NCBI GenBank assembly: GCA_029259745.1
Contig: JAJDEO010000048.1
Location: 62,001-126,000 of the forward strand
DNA: 64,000 nt
Origin: Planctomycetota bacterium
Lineage (GTDB): Bacteria; Planctomycetota; B15-G4
Reading direction: 5' to 3'
Part shown: positions 40,390-49,024 of the stretch, one piece after another
Numbering within the stretch: position 1 is the stretch's first letter
Layout of the letters: each line of letters begins with the position of its first letter
Notes under the pieces: model-generated
The model's database searches: none
Seen by the model: only the letters and a program-made list of their open reading frames with translations
Told to the model about the DNA's origin: nothing
Made by a program: the position numbers and the translations under genes

Positions 40390-41466
40390 CACGCCGAAGA
40401 GCGTCAGCGCGAGCAACCCGCCGGCGATCGGCAGTGTCACGAGCCCGGCCTGTGCGGCGTGGAAGCAGACAGCCGCGTCGAAGAGATACAGATTCGAGAG
40501 CAGCACACCCGTGATGGCACCGGGCGGCAGACGATGCGCGGCGCGGGCTGCACGGAAGATCCCGGTAAACCAGCAGGCCACACCGAGCACCCCGGCGGCG
40601 ATCAGCAGCTGCGTCATGCGCTCGAGGTCGGCGGCGGTGCTCAGGCCGCCGACGGTCACGCTGCCGAGCACGGCCGGGGCCGCCTCGATGCGCAGGAAGA
40701 GCACCAGGTCGCAGAGCAGAAAACCCATCGCGCCGGCGGCGATGAGCGTGCCGGCAAGACTCCACGAGGAGATCTCGGGCTCGTCGTCGGTGGAGGCGTG
40801 CAGCGAGGCGCCGAAGACGTAGAGGCCGTAGAGCAGGACGACGACGGGAACACGTCCGCCGAGCATCTCCAGTTCGCGCGACGCGGCCATGGCGCCTTCG
40901 AGTGCGGCGAGATCGTCGTAACGTCCGACGGCCACGGCGCCGAGAGCCAGGCAGGCCGCACGGCAGGCCCCAAGCGCCACACAGCCGACGACCCGGAAGT
41001 TCTTGAGCCCGTGGTGGTAGGCCGCCGAAAGCACCACGATGGTCAGGGCAAGGACGCCCGCGACGTCGGAGATGAGCCAGGCCACCGTGAGCGACGCGAC
41101 GATGAGCACGCGCCAGAGTCGCCGGATCGACTCGACGCTGACATCGCCGCGCACGAGCGGGCGGTTGCGCTTGGCCTCGCGGTCGTCATCGAGGTCGGTG
41201 AGCGCGTTCTGCGCCATGCCGGCCGCGAGCAGCGCGATGCCGACGAGCGCGGCGAGCACCCAGCGCAGGCCCAGGCTGGACGTCGGGTCGGCGACGAGCG
41301 GAGGCCCGGCGCGCGTGGCCGTCGCCCACGTGGCATAGGCGAGTGCGGCGCCGGCCGTGACGTCGGCGATCGGCGAGAGCAGCAGCGGCGCTCGCAGGGT
41401 TTCGAGGAGCGCGCGCGAGGAGCTGCGGGCGGATGTCGACGAAGGAACCTCGGCTACCGAGTTCAC
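40354..41466 (-). CDS. UbiA-family prenyltransferase
   Basis: 370 residues from GTG 41466, 22 bases after rseP. Nine or so membrane helices. The first aspartate motif is NALTDLDDDREAKRNRPLV (N87, D91, D95), which binds the magnesium and diphosphate of the prenyl donor. The second motif is less canonical (SLHASTDDEPE at about 220-230). UbiA enzymes prenylate aromatic or other small acceptors in the membrane; the EboC-like branch is a possible alternative. It is downstream of dxr and rseP on one strand, which places it with isoprenoid precursor supply. Confidence 0.85.
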   Translation of the reverse strand: MNSVAEVPSSTSARSSSRALLETLRAPLLLSPIADVTAGAALAYATWATATRAGPPLVADPTSSLGLRWVLAALVGIALLAAGMAQNALTDLDDDREAKRNRPLVRGDVSVESIRRLWRVLIVASLTVAWLISDVAGVLALTIVVLSAAYHHGLKNFRVVGCVALGACRAACLALGAVAVGRYDDLAALEGAMAASRELEMLGGRVPVVVLLYGLYVFGASLHASTDDEPEISSWSLAGTLIAAGAMGFLLCDLVLFLRIEAAPAVLGSVTVGGLSTAADLERMTQLLIAAGVLGVACWFTGIFRAARAAHRLPPGAITGVLLSNLYLFDAAVCFHAAQAGLVTLPIAGGLLALTLFGVSRLMLRSFPPT

Positions 41467-41488
41467 TGGGGCATCCGGTGGGGCACGG

Positions 41489-43297
41489 TCATCCGATGAT
41501 CCGACGGATGTCGTGGAACGTGACGTAGAAGACGAGCAGCAAGACCATCGCGAGCCCGGTGAGCTGACTGGCCTGCATGAAGCGATCCGAGAGGCGCGAG
41601 CCTTTGATCTTCTCGAGGATCAGGTAGACGATCTGACCGCCGTCGAGCACGGGGACCGGCAGCAGATTCACGATGCCGAGGTTGATCGACACGATGCCGA
41701 GGAAGAACAGCAGCTTCGCGACGCCCCAGCTGGCGGCCTTGTAGCTGACGTCCGCGATGCCGACGATTCCGCCGAGGTTCTTCGTTCCGACGTGACCGGT
41801 GACGACCTTCGTGACCGTCACCCACGTCGTCCGCAGGCCATTGATCGAGGCGTCCCAGCCGGCTTTCATCGCGCCGGGCAGGTCTTCCTTGACCGTGACG
41901 TTGCGGAAGCCGAGGCCGAGCCCGTAGTCCCACAGCGGCAGGCCCTTCGTCTCGACCGTGAGCGACGCCACCTCGCCGCGCCGGTAGCGCACGAGGTAGC
42001 TCTTCGAGTTGGCATCCCGGACGTACTCGGACAGTGCCGCGAAGTCCTCGAGCGGCTTGTCATCGAGCGCGAGGATCTCGTCGCCGCTGCGCAGCCCCGC
42101 GAGCTCGGCGGCGCCGCCGGGCTGCACGCGGATCCATCGCCCCGTCATGTGCGCCGAGAAGGCAACATCGCCTGCGCTGAGACTGGCGTGGTCGGCGGCC
42201 GTGAGGTCGGCACGCGCCGTGCTTTCCGAGCGCAGGAAGACGAGCGCGGCCGTGCCGGGCGTGAAGGTGTCCAGGGCCTTGAGGAGTTCGCGGGCCGAGG
42301 CGACCGCGACCTCACGCGTCCCGTCCGTGACGGCGGTGACGACGTCGCCTTCCGTGAGCGGGAAGGAGCGCTCGAGTGCGCTGCCGCGACGTGCGACGAC
42401 TTCCGTCGAGATGGGCCAGACGCCGAGGCGCTTCGTCTCCTCGTCGAACGAGCGCTTCGGCTGGATCGTGGCCTCGATCGACTCGCCGTTGCGGTCGACG
42501 GTCAGCCGCAGCGGAGTGCCGTCGCCCGTGCCGAGCAGGTGTTCGCCGAGCAGCGGACTGGCCGGGACACCGGGACGCAGGGTCTCGCCCTCGATCGCGA
42601 TGACGACGTCGCCGTCCTGCAGTCCGGCGGCCGCAGCCGGGGCATCGGGCAGCACGCGCAGGGTCGCGTCGTCGGCGGGGCGCAGGCCGGCTTCGAAGCG
42701 TCCTTCGGCGGCATTGCGCTGCGGGCGCACGGCGGCATCGAAGACGCTATCGCCGCGCTTGACCGTGAAGGTCGTGTCGTCGGGATCACCGAGGGCCGAC
42801 TCGATCGCGATGTCGGAGAAGCCGTAAACCGTGCGGCCGTTGATCTCCAAGACCTCGTCGCCGGGTTCCAGACCCGCCCGCCACGCCGCGCCACCGGGTT
42901 CGATGACACCGACGACAGGCGCCGTGAAGGGCACACCGAGCGCAAACGCCAGCGGGAAGATCACGAACGCGAACGCGAAGTTCACGATGACGCCGGCCGA
43001 GAAGATGATGGCGCGCTGCCAGGCGGGTTTCGCGAGCAGGTCGCGCGGGTCGATCGCCTGGTTCTCCGACATGTCCTCGTACTCGCCGGCCATCTTGACG
43101 TAGCCGCCGAGCGGGATGGCTGCGATGCAGTACTCGGTTTCGCCACGTCGGAAACTGAGGAGGCGCGGGCCGAAGCCGATCGAGAAGGTCTCGACGCGGA
43201 CGTCGAACTTGCGCGCGGCGATGAAGTGACCGAGCTCGTGGATGAAGATCAGGAAGCTGATCCCCAGACCGGCCAGGAGTGCGTTGGCGATGTCCAT
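41489..43297 (-). CDS. rseP: RseP/site-2 metalloprotease with four PDZ-like domains
   Basis: 602 residues, ATG 43297. The zinc motif HELGH (20-24) is in the first helix and the third ligand in NLLPVPVLDGGQ (LDG at 551-553). The periplasmic part carries PDZ-like units at about 130-165 (IEPGGAAWRAGLEPGDEVLE), 215-245 (PAAAAGLQDGDVVIAIEGE), a weaker one at 300-330 and another at 390-430 (GGAAELAGLRSGDEILALDD). E. coli RseP has two and is about 450 residues. The enzyme cleaves membrane-embedded anti-sigma factors or signal-peptide remnants. It lies between dxr and ubiA, the common dxr-rseP order. Confidence 0.93.
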   Translation of the reverse strand: MDIANALLAGLGISFLIFIHELGHFIAARKFDVRVETFSIGFGPRLLSFRRGETEYCIAAIPLGGYVKMAGEYEDMSENQAIDPRDLLAKPAWQRAIIFSAGVIVNFAFAFVIFPLAFALGVPFTAPVVGVIEPGGAAWRAGLEPGDEVLEINGRTVYGFSDIAIESALGDPDDTTFTVKRGDSVFDAAVRPQRNAAEGRFEAGLRPADDATLRVLPDAPAAAAGLQDGDVVIAIEGETLRPGVPASPLLGEHLLGTGDGTPLRLTVDRNGESIEATIQPKRSFDEETKRLGVWPISTEVVARRGSALERSFPLTEGDVVTAVTDGTREVAVASARELLKALDTFTPGTAALVFLRSESTARADLTAADHASLSAGDVAFSAHMTGRWIRVQPGGAAELAGLRSGDEILALDDKPLEDFAALSEYVRDANSKSYLVRYRRGEVASLTVETKGLPLWDYGLGLGFRNVTVKEDLPGAMKAGWDASINGLRTTWVTVTKVVTGHVGTKNLGGIVGIADVSYKAASWGVAKLLFFLGIVSINLGIVNLLPVPVLDGGQIVYLILEKIKGSRLSDRFMQASQLTGLAMVLLLVFYVTFHDIRRIIG

Positions 43298-43306
43298 GAT
43301 GATGTC

Positions 43307-44467
43307 CTAGCGCGTCGACGCGGTGAGGCGAGCGGCTGCGTGGCTGCGCACGCGGGCGTCGAGGGCGAGGATGGTCTCGAGGGAGTCGGGTTCGGCGGTC
43401 GCTTCGGACGTGAAGGAGTCGAGGGCGTCCTCGACGAGGTCCGCGATGCCGAGGAAGGGCAGGCGTCCTGCGAGGAACGCGTCGACGGCGATTTCGTTGG
43501 CTGCGTTCAGGATCGTCCCAGAAAGGCCACCGGTGCGCGCGACGCGTTCACCGAGCGCCAGGCACGGGAAGGCCTCGCGGTCGGGCGCCTCGAACGTGAG
43601 GCCACTGAGTGCCGTGATGTCGATGGGCCGCGAACCGCCCTCGACGCGCCCGGGATGGCCGAGGGCGTAGCGGATCGGGACGCGCATGTCCGGCGGCCCG
43701 AGCTGGCACAGCATCGAGCCGTCGACCGCCTCGACGAGCGAGTGGATGACAGATTGGGGATGGACGACCACATCCACCTGATCGGCAGGCAGGTCGAACA
43801 ACTGACAGGCTTCCACGACCTCGAGCGCCTTGTTCATGAGGGTGGCGCTGTCGATCGTGATCCGGGGTCCCATCTCCCAGGAGGGATGCTTGAGGGCCTG
43901 GGCCACCGTGACGTCGGCGAGCTGCGCCCGGGTGCGACCACGGAAAGGGCCACCCGAGGCCGTCAGGATCACGCGGCGGACGGCCTCGCGGGGTGTCGCG
44001 GCGAGGCACTGGGCGACCGCGCAGTGCTCGCTGTCGACGGGCACGATCGCTCCACCGCTGGCAGCGCTGGCGGCCTTCACGAGCGGCCCGGCGAGCACCA
44101 TGCTCTCCTTGTTGGCCAGACCGAGCACAGCGCCAGCGGCGGCGGCCGCGAGTGTGGAGGGCAGGCCGGCGGCGCCGGTGATGCCGCAGATGACGATGTC
44201 CGGCTCGGTGTGGCGGACGAGCTGGCAGAGCCCGTCGGCGCCGGCAAAGACGCGGACACCCGCCGCGCTCCAGCCCTGCGCGACGTTCTCATCAACGAGT
44301 GCGACGGCGCCCACGCCGTGTGCCTGGACCTGCTCGCCGAGCAGCTCGGCCGAGGAGCGCGCCGACAGCCCGACGACCTCGTGCGTGTCGGCCAGATGCC
44401 CGAGCACGTCGAGTGTCTGGGTGCCGATCGAGCCGGTCGAACCGAGGACGAGAACGCGTTTTCTCAT
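43307..44467 (-). CDS. dxr: 1-deoxy-D-xylulose 5-phosphate reductoisomerase
   Basis: 386 residues from ATG 44467. It makes methylerythritol 4-phosphate, the committed step of the non-mevalonate isoprenoid pathway. Seen: NADPH-binding VLGSTGSIGTQTLDVL (9-15), GLANKESMVLAG, IVPVDSEHCAVAQCL with the metal acids, ILTASGGPFRG, HPSWEMGPRITIDSATLMNK and the C-terminal NAANEIAV. All are the family pattern and length. A -10 TATACT sits 9 bases from the start (44482-44477), suggesting a leaderless message. rseP follows after 9 bases. Confidence 0.96.
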   Translation of the reverse strand: MRKRVLVLGSTGSIGTQTLDVLGHLADTHEVVGLSARSSAELLGEQVQAHGVGAVALVDENVAQGWSAAGVRVFAGADGLCQLVRHTEPDIVICGITGAAGLPSTLAAAAAGAVLGLANKESMVLAGPLVKAASAASGGAIVPVDSEHCAVAQCLAATPREAVRRVILTASGGPFRGRTRAQLADVTVAQALKHPSWEMGPRITIDSATLMNKALEVVEACQLFDLPADQVDVVVHPQSVIHSLVEAVDGSMLCQLGPPDMRVPIRYALGHPGRVEGGSRPIDITALSGLTFEAPDREAFPCLALGERVARTGGLSGTILNAANEIAVDAFLAGRLPFLGIADLVEDALDSFTSEATAEPDSLETILALDARVRSHAAARLTASTR

Positions 44468-44476
44468 AGGTCGGGG

Positions 44477-44482
44477 AGTATA
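44477..44482 (-). promoter_or_regulatory. Candidate -10 element of dxr, leaderless
   Basis: TATACT on the minus strand matches TATAAT at 5 of 6 positions and ends 9 bases before ATG 44467. Confidence 0.55.
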
Positions 44483-44632
44483 GCAACGCGCCCGTGATGT
44501 CCTCCGCCCGGCCCGTCGCCGACGAGCGTTCCAGCTCGGCCGTGGACCGCCACGATGCACCGGTGTCTTGCCGTGCGTCTGCGCACGTCGCGCGAGTGGC
44601 ACTTCTTGGACAGCCCGCGTTGGCGCGTTCGT

Positions 44633-44638
44633 TATCAT
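44633..44638 (+). promoter_or_regulatory. Candidate -10 element of the Nudix gene, leaderless
   Basis: TATCAT matches TATAAT at 5 of 6 positions and ends 8 bases before ATG 44647; a TTGGAC at 44616-44621 may be a loosely spaced -35. Confidence 0.5.
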
Positions 44639-44646
44639 TCCACCGC

Positions 44647-45153
44647 ATGCGACGTCACTGCCAGGCATGCGGAGCGGCCCTCGAAGAGCGCGAGCTCGAA
44701 GGGCGTCTGCGCGCTGTCTGCCCCGCCTGTGGACGTGTGGCCTACCAGAACCCCGTCCCGGCTGCGGCCGTGGCCGTGCTCGACGGGCGGCGCGTCCTGC
44801 TCGGGCGGCGAGCGATCGACCCGCATCGTGGAGCGTGGGGCCTGCCGGCCGGCTACCAGGAAGTCGACGAGTCGATCGAAACCGCAGCCGTGCGTGAGGC
44901 CCGGGAAGAAACGGGGCTCATCGTGCAACTCACGGGGCTTTTCGACGTCCTCACCACCACGGACGATCCCCGCAAGCCGTCGCTGCTTGTCGTCTTTACG
45001 GGGCGCGCCGTCGATGGCGACCTCGAGCCGGGCAGCGACTGCGCCGAGGTCGCATGGCACGATCTCGATCACCTTCCCGACGACGTCGGGTTCCGCAACG
45101 ACCGCCGCGTGCTCGAACGCCTCCGCACCGGCGCAGACAAGGCCTTCTCATGA
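44647..45153 (+). CDS. Nudix hydrolase with N-terminal zinc ribbon
   Basis: 168 residues. A zinc ribbon leads: HCQACGAALE and VCPACGRVAYQNP give four cysteines. The Nudix box is complete: GYQEVDESIETAAVREAREE plus TGLI (about 75-98). This layout resembles NADH pyrophosphatase (NudC) C-terminal halves and ADP-ribose-type hydrolases that cut nucleoside diphosphate derivatives. The substrate is not evident. The start ATG is just after a -10 element and has no ribosome site. It is coupled to purM by ATGA overlap. Confidence 0.88.
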   Translation: MRRHCQACGAALEERELEGRLRAVCPACGRVAYQNPVPAAAVAVLDGRRVLLGRRAIDPHRGAWGLPAGYQEVDESIETAAVREAREETGLIVQLTGLFDVLTTTDDPRKPSLLVVFTGRAVDGDLEPGSDCAEVAWHDLDHLPDDVGFRNDRRVLERLRTGADKAFS

Positions 45154-46202
45154 CCAGCGAACCGCTCACCTACAAAGACGCCGGTGTCGACATCGACGCC
45201 GTCACCACAGCGCTCTCGTCGGTGGGGAAGATGGCCGCGGCCACGCACACCGATCGCGTCCTCACGGGCCTCGGCTCGTTCGGTGCGCTGTTCCGCGCGG
45301 ATTTCGCGTCCTATCGCGAGCCGGTTCTCGTTTCATCGACGGACGGCGTCGGCACGAAGCTGCTCGTCGCGCATCGCTGCAGTCGCCATGACACCGTCGG
45401 TGCCGACCTCGTGAACCACTGCATCAACGACATCCTCGTGATGGGCGCCGAGCCACTGTTCTTTCACGACTACGTGGCTGCCGAGCATTTCGAGCCGGGC
45501 ATGCTCGAGGCCATCGTGTCGGGCTTCGCGCGGGCGTGCGGCGCGCAGGGTGTGGCGTTGATCGGCGGCGAGACGGCCGAGATGCCGGGCGTCTACCCGC
45601 CGGGGCATTTCGACCTCGCGGGCTTCATCGTCGGCGTGGTCGACAAGGACGCCGTGATCACGGGCGAACGCGTCACGGCCGGCGACGTCATTGTCGCCCT
45701 GCGCTCGAACGGGCTGCACACGAACGGCTACTCGCTGGCGCAGCGGATCCTGTTCGACGTTGCAGGTCTCGAACACGACGCGCAGCTGCCGGGGATCGAC
45801 GGCACGCTCGGCGATGCCTTGCTCGCCGAACACCGCTGCTACCTCGCGCCGCTCCGGCCTCTACTCACCGACGCTGCGCTGCATGCGCTCGTCCACATCA
45901 CGGGCGGGGGGTTCACGGACAACATCCCGCGCGTGCTGCCCAAGTCGCTCAACGCCGTCATCGACCGCGACGCTTGGGAGGTCCCGGCGATCTTCCGCGA
46001 GATGGCACGGCTCGGGCCGGTCGTTCGCGACGAGATGGATCGCACCTTCAACATGGGCCTCGGGATGCTTTTGCTGCTCGCGCCCGGCGATGTCGAGCGC
46101 GTCACGGCGCAGCTGCGCGACGCGGGCGAAGAGCCACTCGTCGTCGGCGCGATCGAAGCCGGCGACGGGCGCGTGCGGTACACCGGGAACGACGGGCTGT
46201 GA
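45150..46202 (+). CDS. purM: Phosphoribosylformylglycinamidine cyclo-ligase (AIR synthetase)
   Basis: 350 residues, ATGA overlap with the Nudix gene. Fifth step of purine synthesis: ring closure of FGAM with ATP. Seen: TYKDAGVDIDAVTTAL at the start, VLVSSTDGVGTKLLVA (about 58-73), GADLVNHCINDILVMGAEPL (about 83-102), VALIGGETAEMPGVY, and VHITGGGFTDNIPRVLP. Full family length. It stands apart from other pur genes in this window, with a TPR protein gene following by a GTGA overlap. Confidence 0.96.
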   Translation: MTSEPLTYKDAGVDIDAVTTALSSVGKMAAATHTDRVLTGLGSFGALFRADFASYREPVLVSSTDGVGTKLLVAHRCSRHDTVGADLVNHCINDILVMGAEPLFFHDYVAAEHFEPGMLEAIVSGFARACGAQGVALIGGETAEMPGVYPPGHFDLAGFIVGVVDKDAVITGERVTAGDVIVALRSNGLHTNGYSLAQRILFDVAGLEHDAQLPGIDGTLGDALLAEHRCYLAPLRPLLTDAALHALVHITGGGFTDNIPRVLPKSLNAVIDRDAWEVPAIFREMARLGPVVRDEMDRTFNMGLGMLLLLAPGDVERVTAQLRDAGEEPLVVGAIEAGDGRVRYTGNDGL

Positions 46203-47584
46203 GAGCGCTGCGTGCGGCCGTCGCGGTGTGGTGCCTGGGTGCTGCCTGCTGGGCCGTCACACTCGAAGACCTCGCTGCGTTGTTCGCTGATGGTCGTCTC
46301 GACGAGGTCATCTCGGCAGCCGGTGATCAGCTCGCACAGGGCGACGACGTCACGGCGCGCTACTGGCTCGGGCGGGCGTGGATCGCGCGGGCCGAGGAGC
46401 TGCGCGCCGCCTCGACGTTCGGATTCGCGAGCGACCTTGCCGATTCTTCACTCGAGCGCGCGATCGCGGCGCTCGACGGACTCGATGCTTCGGCTGACGG
46501 GCTCACCGATGCGCGCGAATGGCACGCCTGGGCGCGCTTCTTGAAGCTCGGCACGGACGTCGAGTTCGGAGCCGAACTCGAGGCCTGGTTTGCCGAGACG
46601 GGGCGTGCCTATGCGGCCGAGCTGCGCGGCCGTCAGCTCGTCGAGCTCGGGGACGCTGCGGCCGCCGATTGGTACGGCCGCGCCGTCGCGGCGGGGAGCG
46701 CGGATCCCGGCGTGGCGCTCGAGTGGGCTGTGCAGCTCGCGGCCGCCGGTCGTCGCGAGGAGGCCGTTGCGGCCTGGCAGACGACGACGGATGCCGATCC
46801 GTTCGCTCGCCTCGCGACACTCCTCTCCGTGCTCCCCGGCGTGGAGGGCGCGGAACGTCGCCTCAGGTTGGTTCGCGACGTCATCGAGAACGCCGATCTT
46901 GAATCGTCGGCGCTCGCCGCGTGGCACGAAGCCTTCGCGCTGCGTGAGCTGGGGCGGGCAGACGACGCCGAGGTCGCGTTCGCGCGCGTCGCGGACGCCG
47001 AGGATGCGCCGCTGGGCTTCGAGCGCTCGCACGCCGCGTTGCTCGTCTCGCTGGGGCGCCATGCCGAGGCTGTCGAGCGGCTTGCCGAGGCCGTCTCCTG
47101 GGGCGATGTCGCGGCGCGGGACGCCCTCCGAGGGGTTGCCGACGAGCTGGCCATCCTGCGCCGCCACGACGAGGCCCTGGCCGTCTACGAGCGCGTCCTG
47201 GAGGCTGAGCCGAACGATGGCCGCGCGCTTCGAAACCGCGCCCTCACGCTGTCCTACGCCGGGCGCATCGAGGCCGCCGAGGCCGCCTGGGATGCTCTTC
47301 TGACTCGCTCATCCGACAATCCTGATCTCCTCAACGACGCCGCGCTCTGTGCCGCCGGTTGGGGGGATCGCGACCGCGCACTTGTTCTCTGGGAGGCCGC
47401 CGTGCCGCTCTATGGATCGTCTGACGCCCGCGAGAACCTGGCCCACGCGCTCGTCGAGCGCAATCCGCAGCGGGCGGCCGAGTTGGCAGATTCCGTGCTC
47501 GCCGACGAGCCCGATCGCAACCGCGCGCTTTTTCTCCGCTATCAATCCCGTCTGGCAGCCGCGACCAACGCCCCGTCGCGTTGA
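46199..47584 (+). CDS. Secreted TPR protein
   Basis: 461 residues from GTG 46199 (GTGA overlap with purM). The N-terminus RALRAAVAVWCLGAACWAVT looks like a signal peptide. The rest is TPR-like: LADGRLDE-type pairs include LFADGRLDEVISAAGDQLAQ, AWHEAFALRELGRADDAEVA, ALAVYERVLEAEPNDGRALR and LTLSYAGRIEAAEAAWDALL. Known TPR scaffolds of this style bind proteins or organise complexes in the periplasm. No partner is visible. Longer open frames upstream are antisense or frame shadows of purM. Confidence 0.78.
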   Translation: MRALRAAVAVWCLGAACWAVTLEDLAALFADGRLDEVISAAGDQLAQGDDVTARYWLGRAWIARAEELRAASTFGFASDLADSSLERAIAALDGLDASADGLTDAREWHAWARFLKLGTDVEFGAELEAWFAETGRAYAAELRGRQLVELGDAAAADWYGRAVAAGSADPGVALEWAVQLAAAGRREEAVAAWQTTTDADPFARLATLLSVLPGVEGAERRLRLVRDVIENADLESSALAAWHEAFALRELGRADDAEVAFARVADAEDAPLGFERSHAALLVSLGRHAEAVERLAEAVSWGDVAARDALRGVADELAILRRHDEALAVYERVLEAEPNDGRALRNRALTLSYAGRIEAAEAAWDALLTRSSDNPDLLNDAALCAAGWGDRDRALVLWEAAVPLYGSSDARENLAHALVERNPQRAAELADSVLADEPDRNRALFLRYQSRLAAATNAPSR

Positions 47585-47604
47585 ACGGCTCGGTCCCGCG
47601 CCGC

Positions 47605-47610
47605 TATTCT
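47605..47610 (+). promoter_or_regulatory. Candidate -10 element for the gene at 47648
   Basis: TATTCT, 5 of 6 matches to TATAAT, 37 bases before the GTG start. A ribosome site GGAG (47636-47639) follows at normal spacing, so this gene has a conventional leader, unlike the leaderless ones. Confidence 0.4.
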
Positions 47611-47647
47611 GATCCGCTGCCCGCCGAAGACCTCTGGAGTTCTCAAC

Positions 47648-49024
47648 GTGTCCCCGACCACAGTGCTTGCCGCCGTCCTCGTGACCTTGACGGCGGCGTC
47701 GTCGACCGCCCCCGACAACGACTACGCTCGCTCGGGGATCTCCTCGCGCGACCTGACGAAGAACGCCAAGCTCGTTCATGAGTACTTCGTGGCCCTCGAC
47801 GCCGACAAGCGGGGCGACATGCGCGAGGCGCGTGAAGACCTCATGACGGCGCTCGAGAAGGGCGTCAAGAAGGCCAAGGCCGAGCGCGCCCCGGCGTCCT
47901 ACAGCGGCGACTTCGAGATGCTGTTCGAGCTTTCGAAGGAAGACGTCAAGGAACTCAAGACGAAGTACGGCAAGGGGTTCTTCATGCACACCTTCGTCGA
48001 CCCGTACACCGAAGAGGGCACGGGCGTGCTCGTCTCGGTGCCGAAGACCTACGCCAAGGCGACGGAGGAGTTTCTTCCCGCGATCGTTGCGCTCAAGGAC
48101 CCCGTCGGCGGTGACGCCAAGGATGTCGAAGGCACGCTCATCGAGCGCGCGACGGCGATGTACGGCGATCTCGTCGAGTCGCACATCATCATCGTGCCGC
48201 TGGGGCGCATGGAAGGTTCGGGGCGCAAGGCCGAGCTCGTCGAGCAGAATGAGAGTTGGCTCACCGACAAAGGGCTCGTCGTGCTCTTCACGAGCCTGCG
48301 CGTCCTGTCGGAACAGCTGCGCCATGACCGCTCACGCATCGTCCTCGATGGATGGGGCGTGGCGGGCGAGGAAGCGATGCGCGTCGCGACGAAGGCGCCC
48401 GGCATCTTCGCTGGTGTCGTGAACCGCGGTGGTCCACTGGGCGACGAGTTCCTGCTCGTCGACAACCTCGACTACTCGCCGATCGCGTACCTCGCGGGCA
48501 CCGGTGCTGTGGCGTCGAAGGACGATGCCGAGAAGCTCACCGACCACACGACGGGGATCGAAGATGAGGGCGAGTTGTATGCGCCGTCCGATGATGCCCT
48601 CGCCGGGCTCGCGGCTTGGATCGGCGAGCAGAAGCGTCCGCTCGCGCCCAAGGAGATCAGCTACAAGGTCAATGACCTGCGCTTCCAGAGTGCAAACTGG
48701 GTCAAGGCGCTGAAGATCAACCGGCGCCCGACCGCGAAGCCCGACGACAAGGAGTTCCCGCGCGTCGAGGCGAAGATCTCAGGCAACACGATCGACGTCA
48801 CGACGGTCAACGTCGAAGACCTCTACCTGTATCTGTCCGACGACCTCGTGAACCTCGACGAGGAGGTCACGATCAACGTCAACGGCGATGAGAAGGTGAA
48901 GAAGGTCTTCGACCGCGAAGTCGACTTCGCTCTCGAGAACCGCTTCTTCAACTACTCGGGCGACTTCGGTGTCTACACAGCGAGCGCCGAGATCTCGGGG
49001 CTCGACTCGAACGTCCCGGAGTGA
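47648..49024 (+). CDS. Secreted alpha/beta-hydrolase-like protein, nucleophile uncertain
   Basis: 458 residues from GTG 47648, with GGAG 8 bases upstream. N-terminal signal TTVLAAVLVTLTAASSTAPD. The centre resembles esterase/depolymerase folds: GTGVLVSVPKTYAKATEEFL, SHIIIVPLGRME, and SRIVLDGWGVAGEEAMRVAT where the nucleophile elbow would be. A GxSxG motif is not present there, GWGVAG taking its place, so hydrolase activity is doubtful. The C-terminal 130 residues are beta-rich (NTIDVTTVNVEDLYLYLSDD). It is coupled (GTGA) to the spermidine-synthase fusion. Confidence 0.62.
   Translation: MSPTTVLAAVLVTLTAASSTAPDNDYARSGISSRDLTKNAKLVHEYFVALDADKRGDMREAREDLMTALEKGVKKAKAERAPASYSGDFEMLFELSKEDVKELKTKYGKGFFMHTFVDPYTEEGTGVLVSVPKTYAKATEEFLPAIVALKDPVGGDAKDVEGTLIERATAMYGDLVESHIIIVPLGRMEGSGRKAELVEQNESWLTDKGLVVLFTSLRVLSEQLRHDRSRIVLDGWGVAGEEAMRVATKAPGIFAGVVNRGGPLGDEFLLVDNLDYSPIAYLAGTGAVASKDDAEKLTDHTTGIEDEGELYAPSDDALAGLAAWIGEQKRPLAPKEISYKVNDLRFQSANWVKALKINRRPTAKPDDKEFPRVEAKISGNTIDVTTVNVEDLYLYLSDDLVNLDEEVTINVNGDEKVKKVFDREVDFALENRFFNYSGDFGVYTASAEISGLDSNVPE

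Noticed and set aside
41357..44497. A 1046-codon open frame on the plus strand
   Set aside because: It lies antisense to rseP and dxr, both of which show full family motifs. Its translation is rich in Arg, Asp, Val and His, typical of the mirror frame of GC-rich genes.
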